Part shown: positions 8,572-17,506 of the stretch, piece by piece | Layout of the letters: each line of letters starts with the position of its first letter | Numbering within the stretch: the stretch's first letter is position 1 | Assembly: GCF_029893965.1 (NCBI RefSeq) | Contig: NZ_JARXXP010000033.1 | Location: 1-48,959 of the forward strand | Direction of reading: 5' to 3' | Length of the DNA stretch: 48,959 bases | From: Paenibacillus sp. PastM-3 | GTDB taxonomy: Bacteria > Bacillota > Bacilli > Paenibacillales > Paenibacillaceae | Program-made: the position numbers and the translations under genes | Notes under the pieces: model-generated | What the model was told of the DNA's origin: nothing | The model's database searches: none | The model's input: the letters and a program-made list of their open reading frames with translations, nothing else

Positions 8572-9704
8572 AGGCGGTAACGTATCAAGGGATAAAAAAT
8601 GTCGTGGTCAAAGAGGTGCCGGATCCGAAGATTGAGAAACCGGACGATATGATTGTAAGAATCACCAGTTCCGCCATTTGCGGGTCTGACCTTCACCTTA
8701 TTCACGGAATGATCCCTAACCTTCAGGAGAACTATGTCATCGGGCATGAACCGATGGGGGTCGTAGAAGAAGTGGGCCCTGGCGTTACAAAGGTAAAGAA
8801 GGGCGATCGTGTAATCATCCCGTTCAACATTGCATGCGGGGAATGCTTTTTTTGCAAAAATCAGCTTGAAAGCCAATGTGACAACTCTAACGAACACGGG
8901 GATATGGGCGCATATTTCGGCTACTCCGGAACGACCGGTGGTTACCCTGGCGGGCAAGCCGAGTATTTACGGGTTCCGTTTGCCAACTTTACTCACTTCA
9001 AGATTCCCGAGAACTGCGAACAACCGGACGAAAAGCTAAGCTTGATCGCCGATGCCATGACGACAGCATTCTGGAGCGTAGATAACGCCGGCGTCAAGAA
9101 TGGAGATACGGTCATTGTGCTCGGCTGCGGTCCGGTCGGACTTCTGGCCCAGAAATTCTGCTGGCTGAAGGGAGCAAAGCGGGTCATCGCCGTTGACTAT
9201 GTCGATTACCGCTTACAGCATGCGAAGCGAACAAACAATGTGGAAATCGTAAACTTCGAACAGGACAAGAATATTGGCAACCATCTCAAGGAAATGACCA
9301 AGGGCGGTGCCGATGTCGTGATTGATGCGGTAGGCATGGACGGCAAGATGAGTGATCTTGAATATCTGGCCAGCGGTTTGAAATTGCAAGGCGGAACCAT
9401 GAGCGCATTTATCATTGCGTCTCAGGCTGTCCGCAAAGGCGGGACCATTCAAGTCACCGGGGTATACGGCGGACGCTATAACGGATTCCCCCTCGGCGAC
9501 ATCATGCAGCGCAACGTGAATATCCGCTCCGGACAAGCTCCGGTTATTCACTACATGCCGTATATGTATGAGTTGGTCACGTCCGGCAAAGTAGACCCTG
9601 GAGACATTGTTACTCACGTCATTCCGCTCAGCGATGCCAAGCGGGGTTATGAAGTGTTCGATACAAAAACAGACGATTGCATTAAAGTCATCTTAAAGCC
9701 CTGA
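8568..9704 (+). CDS. adhB: Zinc-dependent alcohol dehydrogenase of the spore coat cluster
   Basis: A 378-residue medium-chain dehydrogenase, similar in type to glutathione-independent formaldehyde dehydrogenases. Visible motifs are the catalytic zinc region CGSDLHLIHG and GHEPMGVVEEVG, the structural zinc loop CGECFFCKNQ...C, and the nucleotide-binding GCGPVGLLAQ. In B. subtilis the equivalent gene sits between the same four small coat genes. That conserved position suggests a sporulation-related function, possibly oxidation of an aldehyde or alcohol in or at the spore. The substrate is unknown. Confidence 0.85.
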   Translation: MKAVTYQGIKNVVVKEVPDPKIEKPDDMIVRITSSAICGSDLHLIHGMIPNLQENYVIGHEPMGVVEEVGPGVTKVKKGDRVIIPFNIACGECFFCKNQLESQCDNSNEHGDMGAYFGYSGTTGGYPGGQAEYLRVPFANFTHFKIPENCEQPDEKLSLIADAMTTAFWSVDNAGVKNGDTVIVLGCGPVGLLAQKFCWLKGAKRVIAVDYVDYRLQHAKRTNNVEIVNFEQDKNIGNHLKEMTKGGADVVIDAVGMDGKMSDLEYLASGLKLQGGTMSAFIIASQAVRKGGTIQVTGVYGGRYNGFPLGDIMQRNVNIRSGQAPVIHYMPYMYELVTSGKVDPGDIVTHVIPLSDAKRGYEVFDTKTDDCIKVILKP

Positions 9705-9735
9705 ATATGGATAGATACATGGGAGGTCAACCTGA

Positions 9736-9936
9736 ATGAATTCTAATTACGCTTTGCATGAAATGCTTGAGGTCCGTGAAATAGCTGCATTTAAGACGGT
9801 TTGCATAACGAAATCTAAGACCATGCAAGCTCTGGTAACCGACCCGGAGCTCATACAAATTTTGCAACAAGATGCGACATTAGCACAACAGCAGCTTCAG
9901 GAACTTGGTGAAGTTCTATCTAAAGTGACTGTATAG
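9736..9936 (+). CDS. yraE: YraE-like small spore coat protein
   Basis: A 66-residue protein, almost the length of B. subtilis YraE. Its core AAFKTVCITKSKTMQALV is the counterpart of the YraG-like protein at 7930-8172. GGGAGGT lies 10 bases before the ATG. It sits 31 bases after adhB and 11 before the CotF-like gene, so it belongs to the same operon. Spore coat function is inferred from family and synteny. Confidence 0.75.
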   Translation: MNSNYALHEMLEVREIAAFKTVCITKSKTMQALVTDPELIQILQQDATLAQQQLQELGEVLSKVTV

Positions 9937-9947
9937 GAGATAAAAAA

Positions 9948-10244
9948 ATGAACCCAATATTAGAACACATGACTGGTCTTCATATGCTGACCGATGACGT
10001 AATCGCAATGGATCTTTTGATGAACGCCAAGAGCAGCGTCAGAAACTACGCCATGGCTGTGACCGAATGTGCTACCCCCGAAATCAAGGATATTCTGATG
10101 AAACAACTCGGCGAGGCTATTAATTCCCATGAAAAGATAACAGACTACATGATGCAGCGGGGCCTATACCACCCCTACCGTATTCCGGAGCAAATTCAGC
10201 TTGATCTGAAAAATATTCAGACCGCTACGAACCTTCTGTCCTGA
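9948..10244 (+). CDS. yraD: CotF-family spore coat protein, YraD-like
   Basis: A 98-residue CotF-domain protein, about the size of B. subtilis YraD. Core text is IAMDLLMNAKSSVRNYAMAV...CATPEIKDIL...HEKITDYMMQRGLYHPY, matching the YraF-like protein segment by segment. GGAGAT lies before the ATG. It is the last gene of the coat cluster and is followed by a strong terminator. Confidence 0.8.
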   Translation: MNPILEHMTGLHMLTDDVIAMDLLMNAKSSVRNYAMAVTECATPEIKDILMKQLGEAINSHEKITDYMMQRGLYHPYRIPEQIQLDLKNIQTATNLLS

Positions 10245-10332
10245 CAACATATTCGCCAAAAAATGCGCAAAATCACCATGGTTCAGACGCTTGCGTGGAA
10301 TAAAGTTTTATGTCAACTGTAACTGCAAGAAA

Positions 10333-10379
10333 AGGCTGTCCCAAAAGCCATGAAATGGCTGCTTGGGGCAGCCTCTTGT
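10333..10379 (+). terminator. Terminator of the spore coat cluster
   Basis: Long hairpin: outer stem AGGCTGTCCCAA/TTGGGGCAGCCT and inner stem AGCCAT/ATGGCT, followed by CTTGTTTTT. Confidence 0.85.
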
Positions 10380-10413
10380 TTTTAAGGACCTTATTTGCCG
10401 AGAGGCTTACCTC

Positions 10414-11700
10414 TTAATAATTCTTGTTAATTTTCCGATCTCCTCGAAGCCATACTTCGCTAATCGATAACGTGTCAGAAATATGGGTTGTCGGGTCTCC
10501 TTCAACCAACAATAAATCTGCTCTTGCCCCTTCTACAATTCGTCCACGGTCATTCAAGCTGAAACGGCGAGCCGTCTTCGAAGTAGCGGATTGTAAGGCT
10601 TCTACAGGCGTGAATCCGGCTTTTACCAATAGCTGCATCTCGTGGTGTACGCTAGCACCATGGGCAAGTCCACCCAATGAAGGAACTGGCACGGAAACAT
10701 CTGTGCCAACAAGGATATCTACACCTGCACGGTGAAGATCCATCACATTCCGATAGTTGTCTTCCATACTGCCTTGCGGGTAGGTGTTGAAACTGGAATT
10801 TAACGTTTCGACCCATTCTTCACTAAGCTTGGAGTTCACACGCGTATCCGATGCCAATTCCGATGCGGAGTTTCCGATAATGGAGGAGTTCAAAACGAGA
10901 CATGGCGTGACGAAAACATCGGCATCCGCAATCCTTTTCACTAGATCAGCAGTGGTATCTGGTCGATCAATGAAAATGTGTGCCAGTCCGTCAATACCAA
11001 TATCAATCGCTTTTTTGGCTGATTCGACAGTCAGTACATGAGCCAACGTAATCTTATTCTGCCGATGAGCTTCTTCAACGGCAGCTCTCATAATCTCTTG
11101 GCTTAAAACAGGTAAACCAGGTGCCGCTAATACCGAACCTTCTTCTATCATAATCTTGATATAGTCGGCACCTTGTCTGACTTGCTCTTGAACGAATGCC
11201 ACTGCTTCATCAGGGCTCGCAAGTTCAGCCGCCGCATGCTCATGATCATGAGCATGCGCTACCAGCCTTGCATTACGCTCCTCCTCACTTAACTTCTCCA
11301 ACTCCTTCAATACGAAATCTGGAATTTCTCCATCTCCAGGCATAAGTTCATCGGGGTGCCCTCCAGGTGGTGTGACTCCCATTCCTGCGGAGCGTACATC
11401 AGCAATATCATCGATTCCTTTCAATTGTTCCTCGCGACCGCTTCTCGTGAATCCGCCCATCATTTCCAGCTCAGTTGTAACACCGAAGTTCAATGCGTCA
11501 CGTAAGCCTTCTTCGGATGTGTGTACGTGAGCATCGATCAGGCCAGGCAATAATGTTTTTCCTTTAGCATCGATTGTGACCGCATGTACTGGTACTACAC
11601 CTCCTACCGATATAATCTTTTCTCCTTCAATCAGAACCGTTGTAGCTTCAATTAATTTCTCTCCGTCAAAAATTTTAGCATTTGTAATTGCTGTAATCAT
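10414..11700 (-). CDS. Metal-dependent amidohydrolase (imidazolonepropionase/prolidase-like)
   Basis: A 428-residue cytoplasmic amidohydrolase. The N-terminal beta-sandwich leads to the metal motif LIDAHVHTSEEG; YIKIMIEEGS, LAHVLTVESA, LAHIFIDRP and the aspartate in DILVGTDVS follow, then the closing ARADLLLVEGDP. An unusual His-rich stretch (AHAHDHEHAA, near residue 152) may bind metal or be a linker. Related enzymes hydrolyse cyclic amides or proline dipeptides; the substrate here is unknown. AGGAGG precedes the ATG. It is divergent from a MarR regulator that probably represses it. Confidence 0.82.
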   Translation of the reverse strand: MITAITNAKIFDGEKLIEATTVLIEGEKIISVGGVVPVHAVTIDAKGKTLLPGLIDAHVHTSEEGLRDALNFGVTTELEMMGGFTRSGREEQLKGIDDIADVRSAGMGVTPPGGHPDELMPGDGEIPDFVLKELEKLSEEERNARLVAHAHDHEHAAAELASPDEAVAFVQEQVRQGADYIKIMIEEGSVLAAPGLPVLSQEIMRAAVEEAHRQNKITLAHVLTVESAKKAIDIGIDGLAHIFIDRPDTTADLVKRIADADVFVTPCLVLNSSIIGNSASELASDTRVNSKLSEEWVETLNSSFNTYPQGSMEDNYRNVMDLHRAGVDILVGTDVSVPVPSLGGLAHGASVHHEMQLLVKAGFTPVEALQSATSKTARRFSLNDRGRIVEGARADLLLVEGDPTTHISDTLSISEVWLRGDRKINKNY

Positions 11701-11740
11701 TTCGTTTACCTCCTGAATTATTTTTCTTATCTAAGATCGA

Positions 11741-11769
11741 ATTATAATTGTCATAATTCTAACTGTCAA
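11741..11769 (-). promoter_or_regulatory. Consensus promoter of the amidohydrolase gene
   Basis: Minus-strand -35 TTGACA (11769-11764) and -10 TATAAT (11746-11741) with a 17-base spacer, a full consensus match. The repeat GTTAGAA occurs in the spacer and again just upstream of the -35. So strong a core promoter should need repression, and the divergent MarR protein is the obvious candidate. Confidence 0.75.
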
Positions 11770-11886
11770 GGTTCTAACTATTTTATTTAGAACATCTAGT
11801 TCGATTCACATGGAAATATTGTCATTCACAAAAATTGCATGAAGCCTCCTCATTGAAATTTCTTCGCCGGAAAAGTAAAATCATCT

Positions 11887-11902
11887 TATAATTAGAATTC
11901 TA
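11887..11902 (+). promoter_or_regulatory. marR -10 with overlapping operator-like palindrome
   Basis: A -10 TATAAT (11887-11892) is followed at once by the perfect palindrome TAGAATTCTA (11893-11902). The half-site TTAGAATT is also present inside the opposing promoter. This suggests one MarR-type repressor binding both promoters. The -35 for marR is poor. Confidence 0.5.
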
Positions 11903-11927
11903 TTAATTAGCAAGGAGACAACGCAGA

Positions 11928-12359
11928 ATGGAGAAGCAATCTATTTATACCCCTTATTCGGATCTGATTCGATCCATTGGAATGAACATCAGAAACATGG
12001 CGAATGCTCGATTATCAGAATTGGGGCTGAATACTCAGCAGGGGCAGATGATGGGTTACATATTTGAAAATCAGGATAAAGGTGTGATCCAGAGGGATTT
12101 AGCTGAACATTTTGGACGTAAAGGAGCCACGATCACCAGTATGCTTCAAGGGTTAGAGAAAAAGGGGTATGTCAAACGAGTGATTCCAAAGGATAATGAG
12201 CGGCAGAAAAAAATTTATTTATTACAAAAAGGAATCGATCTCGTCGAAGAGTTCAACGATATTTTTATGGGAGTAGAAAGACGCATTACTCAAGGGCTTA
12301 CCGAGTCGGAAAGCGTCACCTTAATGGAATTATTAAACAAAGTTAAAAAAACAATGTAG
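11928..12359 (+). CDS. MarR-family transcriptional regulator
   Basis: A 143-residue winged-helix regulator. The recognition helix and wing are in VIQRDLAEHFGRKGATITSM and GYVKRVIPKDNERQKKIYLL. AAGGAG lies 10 bases before the ATG. It is divergently paired with the amidohydrolase and probably represses it and itself, releasing DNA on binding a small, often aromatic, ligand. The ligand cannot be read from the sequence. Confidence 0.85.
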   Translation: MEKQSIYTPYSDLIRSIGMNIRNMANARLSELGLNTQQGQMMGYIFENQDKGVIQRDLAEHFGRKGATITSMLQGLEKKGYVKRVIPKDNERQKKIYLLQKGIDLVEEFNDIFMGVERRITQGLTESESVTLMELLNKVKKTM

Positions 12360-12421
12360 CCGCCAAAAATCTACTTAATCAGCATGCCCCGCTGCCTTCC
12401 TGCAGATTTCTTCATTATAAG

Positions 12422-12487
12422 CGAAGACACGGCCATCGTGCTTATCTCCATCTATACCGAGAATGAGAATGGACAAGACCTAATCTA
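12422..12487 (+). pseudogene. 3' remnant of a second XRE-cupin regulator gene
   Basis: Reads EDTAIVLISIYTENENGQDL then Ile and a stop, identical in protein sequence to the last 21 residues of the gene at 5811-6362. Six bases differ in this coding part and all are synonymous. No upstream part of the gene is present between marR and this point. Confidence 0.8.
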
Positions 12488-12490
12488 AGA

Positions 12491-12533
12491 CAAAAGCCCG
12501 CATTCGAGCCATTAGGCCGGGTGCGGGCTTTTG
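12491..12533 (+). terminator. Terminator of the lost XRE-cupin paralogue, now serving marR
   Basis: Stem CAAAAGCCCGCA...TGCGGGCTTTTG. It matches the terminator at 6367-6407 except for compensatory stem changes. Confidence 0.8.
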
Positions 12534-12641
12534 TGATAAATTTATGTTCACGATAGGCCGGACTGTCATTTCCAAAACGGGATACTGCCCAAGGCTGATC
12601 AGACTATAGAATCGAATGCAGGGGGTATATTTGAAGGGAGA

Positions 12642-14078
12642 TTAGCTGCGCTTCCTGCCTCTCACAAATAACTCCAATCCCCGACTGGCGGGGTCCGGAT
12701 AGATTAGATCAGTGAGCACGACTTCGCCATCTCCGGCGAATACCTCAACCGAACACTGATCGACAAAAATACGCAAGCGCAGCCTGCCGCCCAGAATCGT
12801 ATATGGTACATCATGCATGCACGGAAAAGAATCATGAAAGCTGGTTTCCCCGGAGCGCGTACGATCAAGATAAAGCTGTTGCTCAAATATACGATATCCC
12901 ACGATGGTTTCTTCGTTCCCGCCCTTCCGCAGTTTAAACCCAATCTCGGCGGCGGTTCCCACCTCAATGTCACAAACCAGCTCATAGACATCTTCCTGCA
13001 AAGACGCAAGCAGATTTTCTTCCGATCTGAGGTGGACATCAAGCTGCTCCCAAGGTTGTTTGCGAAGTCTTTCCAAATTTGGCACAGGCGATTGGACAAG
13101 CCGTATACCGTCTTCCCCATGCTTAAGACTAAGAAGGCGGGGCACTGTCATCGCGCTTCTCCATTCACCAGTCGGTGTGACCTTAGCATAGAGCCAGTTA
13201 CTCATCCAGCCGATAAAGGTTTTCATAGCGGGATCCGGTGTGCCGGACCAGGTCACACCGGCATAATTGTCCCTGCCGTAATCCAACCACAATACCGTGT
13301 CAGAAGGATAATCATTCATGAAAACACTGCCGTCGAACTGTCCGATAAAATACTGGGTCCTGGATCCCTCCGGATATCCGGGCTTGTCACCTATACTGAC
13401 AATGAGAACCCATCGCGACTTACCGTTCGGACTCCCTTCAACAGGCAGCTCAATGAGATCCGGACACTCCCACACACCGTCATGGGAACCGTCGACCGCC
13501 CCAAATTCACTTGCAAAGGACCATTGCTTAAGATTTATTGAGGTGTACAGATGCACACGGTCGCCTGCGGCCAGTACCATCACCCACCGATCGGTCTCGG
13601 CATGCCAAAAAACTTTCGGATCTCTGAAATCCGTCAGTTGTTCATTGCAAAGTACCGGATTTCCCTCATACATGTTCCATGTCCGTCCCCGGTCTAGGCT
13701 GTACGCCAAGCTTTGCCTTTGCCGGGGGCGATTTGACTCCGGATACTCGTCAGCATGGGTGAAGATGGCCACGAGTCCTGGCTCTCCTCCGAAAAAACCA
13801 CTGGAATCATCCCAATCCACCACGGCGCTGCCGGAAAAAATCATTCCGTTCTGATCCGGCGCAAGTGCGACCGGGAGATGCTCCCAGTGAACCAGATCGA
13901 CACTCACAGCATGCCCCCAGTGCATCGGTCCCCAGGTTGATCCTCCTGGATGATATTGATAGAACAAATGATATTCTCCCTCAAAATACACCATCCCGTT
14001 TGGGTCATTCATCCAATTGGCAGGTGGGGTAAAGTGGAATTGCGGCCGATAGTGATCGTCATTCGTTACGTCTGTCAT
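12642..14078 (-). CDS. GH32 beta-fructosidase (sucrose/fructan hydrolase), intracellular
   Basis: A 478-residue glycoside hydrolase of family 32. Diagnostic motifs are the nucleophile aspartate in NWMNDPNGM near residue 23, the RDP motif in DFRDPKVF, and the acid/base glutamate in WECPDLIEL. A C-terminal beta-sandwich follows (RLRIFVDQCSVEVFAGDGE). The ATG at 14078 is preceded by GGAGGTG; longer in-frame extensions lack a ribosome site. There is no signal peptide, so it acts on imported sucrose or short fructo-oligosaccharides. It is the last gene of the msm-type operon. Confidence 0.88.
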   Translation of the reverse strand: MTDVTNDDHYRPQFHFTPPANWMNDPNGMVYFEGEYHLFYQYHPGGSTWGPMHWGHAVSVDLVHWEHLPVALAPDQNGMIFSGSAVVDWDDSSGFFGGEPGLVAIFTHADEYPESNRPRQRQSLAYSLDRGRTWNMYEGNPVLCNEQLTDFRDPKVFWHAETDRWVMVLAAGDRVHLYTSINLKQWSFASEFGAVDGSHDGVWECPDLIELPVEGSPNGKSRWVLIVSIGDKPGYPEGSRTQYFIGQFDGSVFMNDYPSDTVLWLDYGRDNYAGVTWSGTPDPAMKTFIGWMSNWLYAKVTPTGEWRSAMTVPRLLSLKHGEDGIRLVQSPVPNLERLRKQPWEQLDVHLRSEENLLASLQEDVYELVCDIEVGTAAEIGFKLRKGGNEETIVGYRIFEQQLYLDRTRSGETSFHDSFPCMHDVPYTILGGRLRLRIFVDQCSVEVFAGDGEVVLTDLIYPDPASRGLELFVRGRKRS

Positions 14079-14181
14079 GCTCTCGCACCTCCATTGTATT
14101 GCCGCACGGCCGGTAACAAAGATAGAGAACGCCAACAAGCCGTTGATGTCCTCTATCTGCCAGGAAACTGCTAGATACGTT

Positions 14182-15651
14182 TTAAATTGTGTAGATTTTC
14201 CGGCTCCCATTATCATCCACATAGTGGATTACAGTGTGGTTGCGAATCAAATCCACGTGCAGCGTACACTTCCTGTTCTCCTTGACCCACTCGAGCCGAA
14301 CCTCTTGTGGCGATGAATCCAGCACGCGGAACTCACCCTGAAAAGCTTCGTATTCGTTACGAAACCGTATCAGCCGAAGCAGCCTCTGTACGACTTCCTG
14401 TTGAAGGGACTCTTCGATTTCTTCCAGGCTGTAATTGTGCCGGTTGATCTCGCGGCCCTCTCCTGTCTGTTTGACCCGCTCTTCGTCGTTTTTGCCAGCC
14501 AGCAGCCCTACATAATACACTTGAGGAATACCGGGAGTAAAGAACTGGATGGCCCGTGCAGCCAGATAGGCGTCATCGTCCTCGTTAAGCACCGAGTAAT
14601 AGGAGCAGCGTATCTGATGGACGTCAAAACCATCCTCACTTTTATGTTCATCCGACAAAATCAGGCTGAGATTGGATCCCCGCTCTGTGCAGATGTCTAC
14701 TACCTTTCTTGCCTTTTTCGTATCGATTAGTCCGTCGAGATCCGGTTTGACCGGAATTCCGTCATGGCAGTCCAGCATGGTGAACTGCTTTGCCGGCCGA
14801 TTCTTCAAATAGTCAAGCAGTGCTTCGCTGGACTTGTTAACAAGAGTGTCCAGAATACGGTAGGGCAGGATAAAGTCATAAATCCAGAAGCCATGTTCCG
14901 CCAGCTTGTTCTGGACACTATAGTGGGAGTGAACTTCTGGCAGAAGCTCAATGTCGAGCGATTCGGCTAGCGCCTTAATCCAATCAAGGAACTCGTAAAT
15001 GTCCGGCTCTACAAAGAAGGAACTTGTCCCAAGCTTTTTAATGACATAACCAACCGCGTCAAGCCGGACGATTTTTATATTGTTTTTTTTGAAGTTAATA
15101 AAGAAATCGGCTAGCAGCTGCTTGACCTGATCGGATTGAACATCCAGATCAATTTGTTCGGATGGGTCAGTCTTTCCGAATGTTGTCCAGACTCGTTCAA
15201 CCTCTCCAGTATCCTTAATGGTATACGCCGAGTAAGGAAGCGGCCGGCGGAGAAACATTTTGTCAATGTCTGCTTGGACTGGCTCACCATTCTCCCAAAG
15301 CTTGTCAAGGGTGATAAATAAATCTGCGTATCGAGATGCGCGACCCTTTTCCAGAAAATCCTGAAAGTACGCCGACTGCCTGGAAATATGATTCACCATA
15401 AGGTCCACGAGGACGTCAAATGTTCCGCCAATCTCTCTAATATCCTCCCAGCTGCCGAATTCCGGCTCGATTTCGAGGTAAGTAAGCGGGGCGAACCCTC
15501 TGTCTCCGGAGGATGGAAACGGTGGAAGGATATGTACCCCACCTTTAAAAATATCGGTAAAATGTTTGTTCAAAACGTGGTTCAGTGCCTTCAAATCACC
15601 GCCCATCGAATCGGGATACGTAATAAGTTGAACTTGATTTTTAACTGTCAT
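14182..15651 (-). CDS. gtfA: Sucrose phosphorylase (GH13)
   Basis: A 489-residue GH13 enzyme converting sucrose and phosphate to glucose-1-phosphate and fructose. The start VQLITYPDSMGGDLKALN and the segment GGVHILPPFPSSGDRGFAP are typical of sucrose phosphorylases. Further motifs are VDLMVNHIS, the nucleophile aspartate in IVRLDAVGY, the glutamate in LLPEVHSHY, and FTMLDCHDGIPV. Its ATG overlaps the fructokinase stop by four bases (15648-15651), coupling the two; the kinase would phosphorylate the fructose released. Confidence 0.92.
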   Translation of the reverse strand: MTVKNQVQLITYPDSMGGDLKALNHVLNKHFTDIFKGGVHILPPFPSSGDRGFAPLTYLEIEPEFGSWEDIREIGGTFDVLVDLMVNHISRQSAYFQDFLEKGRASRYADLFITLDKLWENGEPVQADIDKMFLRRPLPYSAYTIKDTGEVERVWTTFGKTDPSEQIDLDVQSDQVKQLLADFFINFKKNNIKIVRLDAVGYVIKKLGTSSFFVEPDIYEFLDWIKALAESLDIELLPEVHSHYSVQNKLAEHGFWIYDFILPYRILDTLVNKSSEALLDYLKNRPAKQFTMLDCHDGIPVKPDLDGLIDTKKARKVVDICTERGSNLSLILSDEHKSEDGFDVHQIRCSYYSVLNEDDDAYLAARAIQFFTPGIPQVYYVGLLAGKNDEERVKQTGEGREINRHNYSLEEIEESLQQEVVQRLLRLIRFRNEYEAFQGEFRVLDSSPQEVRLEWVKENRKCTLHVDLIRNHTVIHYVDDNGSRKIYTI

Positions 15652-16619
15652 TTTCTTGCCTCCTGAATATCGTACAATCGTCCGATTTCCTCAAGTGTCT
15701 GCAGGGGGGCAACGGCCCCGGTGAATCTCAATTTATAGGCACTGACGGCAAAACCGAGATGGAGTGATTGACGTATCGTATAGCCCTTAATGAGTGCTGT
15801 GTAAAAGCCCGACCAGAATGCATCGCCGGCCCCGGTTGTGTCATTAACTTCCGTGGCCAGTGTTTCAAACCTAAGCGTTTCGCTGCCATTCGAGACCAGG
15901 GCGCCGTCCGCCCCCAGCGTCATAATGACCAACTTCGCCCCCAACTCCATGAACTTTTCGATTTGGTTCTCGGGCGAATCCTTGCCGAACAGCCGCTCTG
16001 CATCATCCTCGGACGGCTTGATGATGTCTACTTGGCCGACAATCGATTTGACGATTGCAATGCCGTCCTCTCCCCTCTGCCAAATCGACGGATGGTAGTT
16101 GGGGTCAAAACCGATCAAAACGCCGTTATCCCTGGCTTCGTCGATAACCCGCTCAATCGTGGAACGGGCTGTCGGAACCGAGATGGGCCAGCATGAGAAA
16201 TGTACGATCTTCGTGCATTGCAGCGCAGCTCTCAGTGACGGCGAGAAGGTAAGCTCTTGATCGGCCCCCCTATAGAAAATGGGAATCGGGGTGGATCTGC
16301 TCTTCGTGACGACGACCATGCTGGTGGACGCATCTACTTGCTGCAAGAGATCGGTTTCAATCCCCGCCTTTTTCAACTGATTGATCAGAAATGTTCCGAA
16401 GCCGTCCTTGCCTACTGCCGCTGCGACTAACGGACGAATGCCCAGCTGCTTTACATTCATCGCGATATTGGATGGAGAGCCGCCGAAAAACTTCTGATAT
16501 GTGCGACTTTCGAAGGTATCATCATACTCATCGGAGATCATATCGACCAGCATTTCCCCTACCGTCAGGATGTCGCTTCCCTTCTCTTCGAACGCCAAGC
16601 GATTTTCGTAATAAAACAC
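15648..16619 (-). CDS. PfkB-family sugar kinase, probable fructokinase
   Basis: About 323 residues of the ribokinase/PfkB fold. GEMLVDMI opens the protein, GGSPSNIAMNVKQLG binds the sugar, and GAGDAFWSGF carries the catalytic aspartate. An ATG at 16640 is possible, but GGAGG lies six bases before the in-frame GTG at 16619, which gives the usual family N-terminus (FYYENRLAFEEKGSDILTVG). The product would phosphorylate fructose from sucrose phosphorylase and GH32. It lies 59 bases after the permease gene. Confidence 0.8.
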   Translation of the reverse strand: MFYYENRLAFEEKGSDILTVGEMLVDMISDEYDDTFESRTYQKFFGGSPSNIAMNVKQLGIRPLVAAAVGKDGFGTFLINQLKKAGIETDLLQQVDASTSMVVVTKSRSTPIPIFYRGADQELTFSPSLRAALQCTKIVHFSCWPISVPTARSTIERVIDEARDNGVLIGFDPNYHPSIWQRGEDGIAIVKSIVGQVDIIKPSEDDAERLFGKDSPENQIEKFMELGAKLVIMTLGADGALVSNGSETLRFETLATEVNDTTGAGDAFWSGFYTALIKGYTIRQSLHLGFAVSAYKLRFTGAVAPLQTLEEIGRLYDIQEARK

Positions 16620-16678
16620 AGTATTCCTCCAATGCGCCATCTCCGGTGCTGCTGTTATTTGGCTTCAGGCATAGCGCC

Positions 16679-17506
16679 TTATTTGATGGAGCCCTGCATG
16701 ACTCCTTGAATGATATACCTCTGGGCAAATAAGTAAACCACCATAATAGGCAGAATGGTCAACACAAGACCAGCCATAAGAGGGCCGTAATCTACCGAAT
16801 AGGTTCCGTAGAAACTAAACGTGGACAAAGGTAGCGTCCGGTTTTCTGGACTTATCAGCACCAAGGATGGAAGCAAAAAGTCGTTCCAGATCCAAAGTAC
16901 GTTAAGGATTGAAATTGTGGCCGTTGTGGGCATAAGCACTGGGAAGACAATTCGAAAGAATGTTTGTGTACGTGTACAGCCATCGATCATCGCAGCTTCC
17001 TCCAGCTCAGCCGGTACGCCTTTCACAAAACCATGATAGATGAAGACTGCAAGAGAGCAACCAAATCCAACATACATATAGATCAGCGACCAGACATTAT
17101 CCAGCATGTCAAGCGAGCCGTATATTTTCACCAGCGGAATCATAATTGCTTGGAACGGTATGATCATAGAAGCGACCATAAGCAGGAATGTATATTGATT
17201 GAACTTCGTTTGGTTGCGGACGAAGTAATGCGCCGTCATCGCCGATACCAGTGAGATCAGCAGGACAGCCAACATGGTAATGATTAGGGAATTGGTAAAT
17301 GAACTAAGGTACCCCATTTTCTCGAACGCCGTGGTATAGTTTTCCATACTAAATTTTTTCGCGAATGCCAATGGGTTTGATGTAATTTCTGTATTTTCTT
17401 TAAATGAGTTGATGAGCAAAAAGAGAAAAGGAAAAATGAAAAGAAACAGAAGAACAGTGAGCATAAGCCCTTTTAGCAAGGATGAAGAAGCTCTTGTACC
17501 GACCAT
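16679..17506 (-). CDS. Sugar ABC transporter permease, MsmG type
   Basis: A 275-residue carbohydrate-uptake (CUT1) permease with six hydrophobic segments, the first at residues 12-32. The EAA loop that contacts the ATPase is EEAAMIDGCTRTQTFFRIVF near residue 165. Start and stop of the two permease genes overlap by one base at 17506. It pairs with the 17506-18390 permease to form the membrane channel for sucrose or fructo-oligosaccharides. Confidence 0.87.
   Translation of the reverse strand: MVGTRASSSLLKGLMLTVLLFLFIFPFLFLLINSFKENTEITSNPLAFAKKFSMENYTTAFEKMGYLSSFTNSLIITMLAVLLISLVSAMTAHYFVRNQTKFNQYTFLLMVASMIIPFQAIMIPLVKIYGSLDMLDNVWSLIYMYVGFGCSLAVFIYHGFVKGVPAELEEAAMIDGCTRTQTFFRIVFPVLMPTTATISILNVLWIWNDFLLPSLVLISPENRTLPLSTFSFYGTYSVDYGPLMAGLVLTILPIMVVYLFAQRYIIQGVMQGSIK

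Noticed and set aside
12813..13541. 242-residue plus-strand open frame
   Set aside because: Antisense to the GH32 gene; no ribosome site or recognisable domain.
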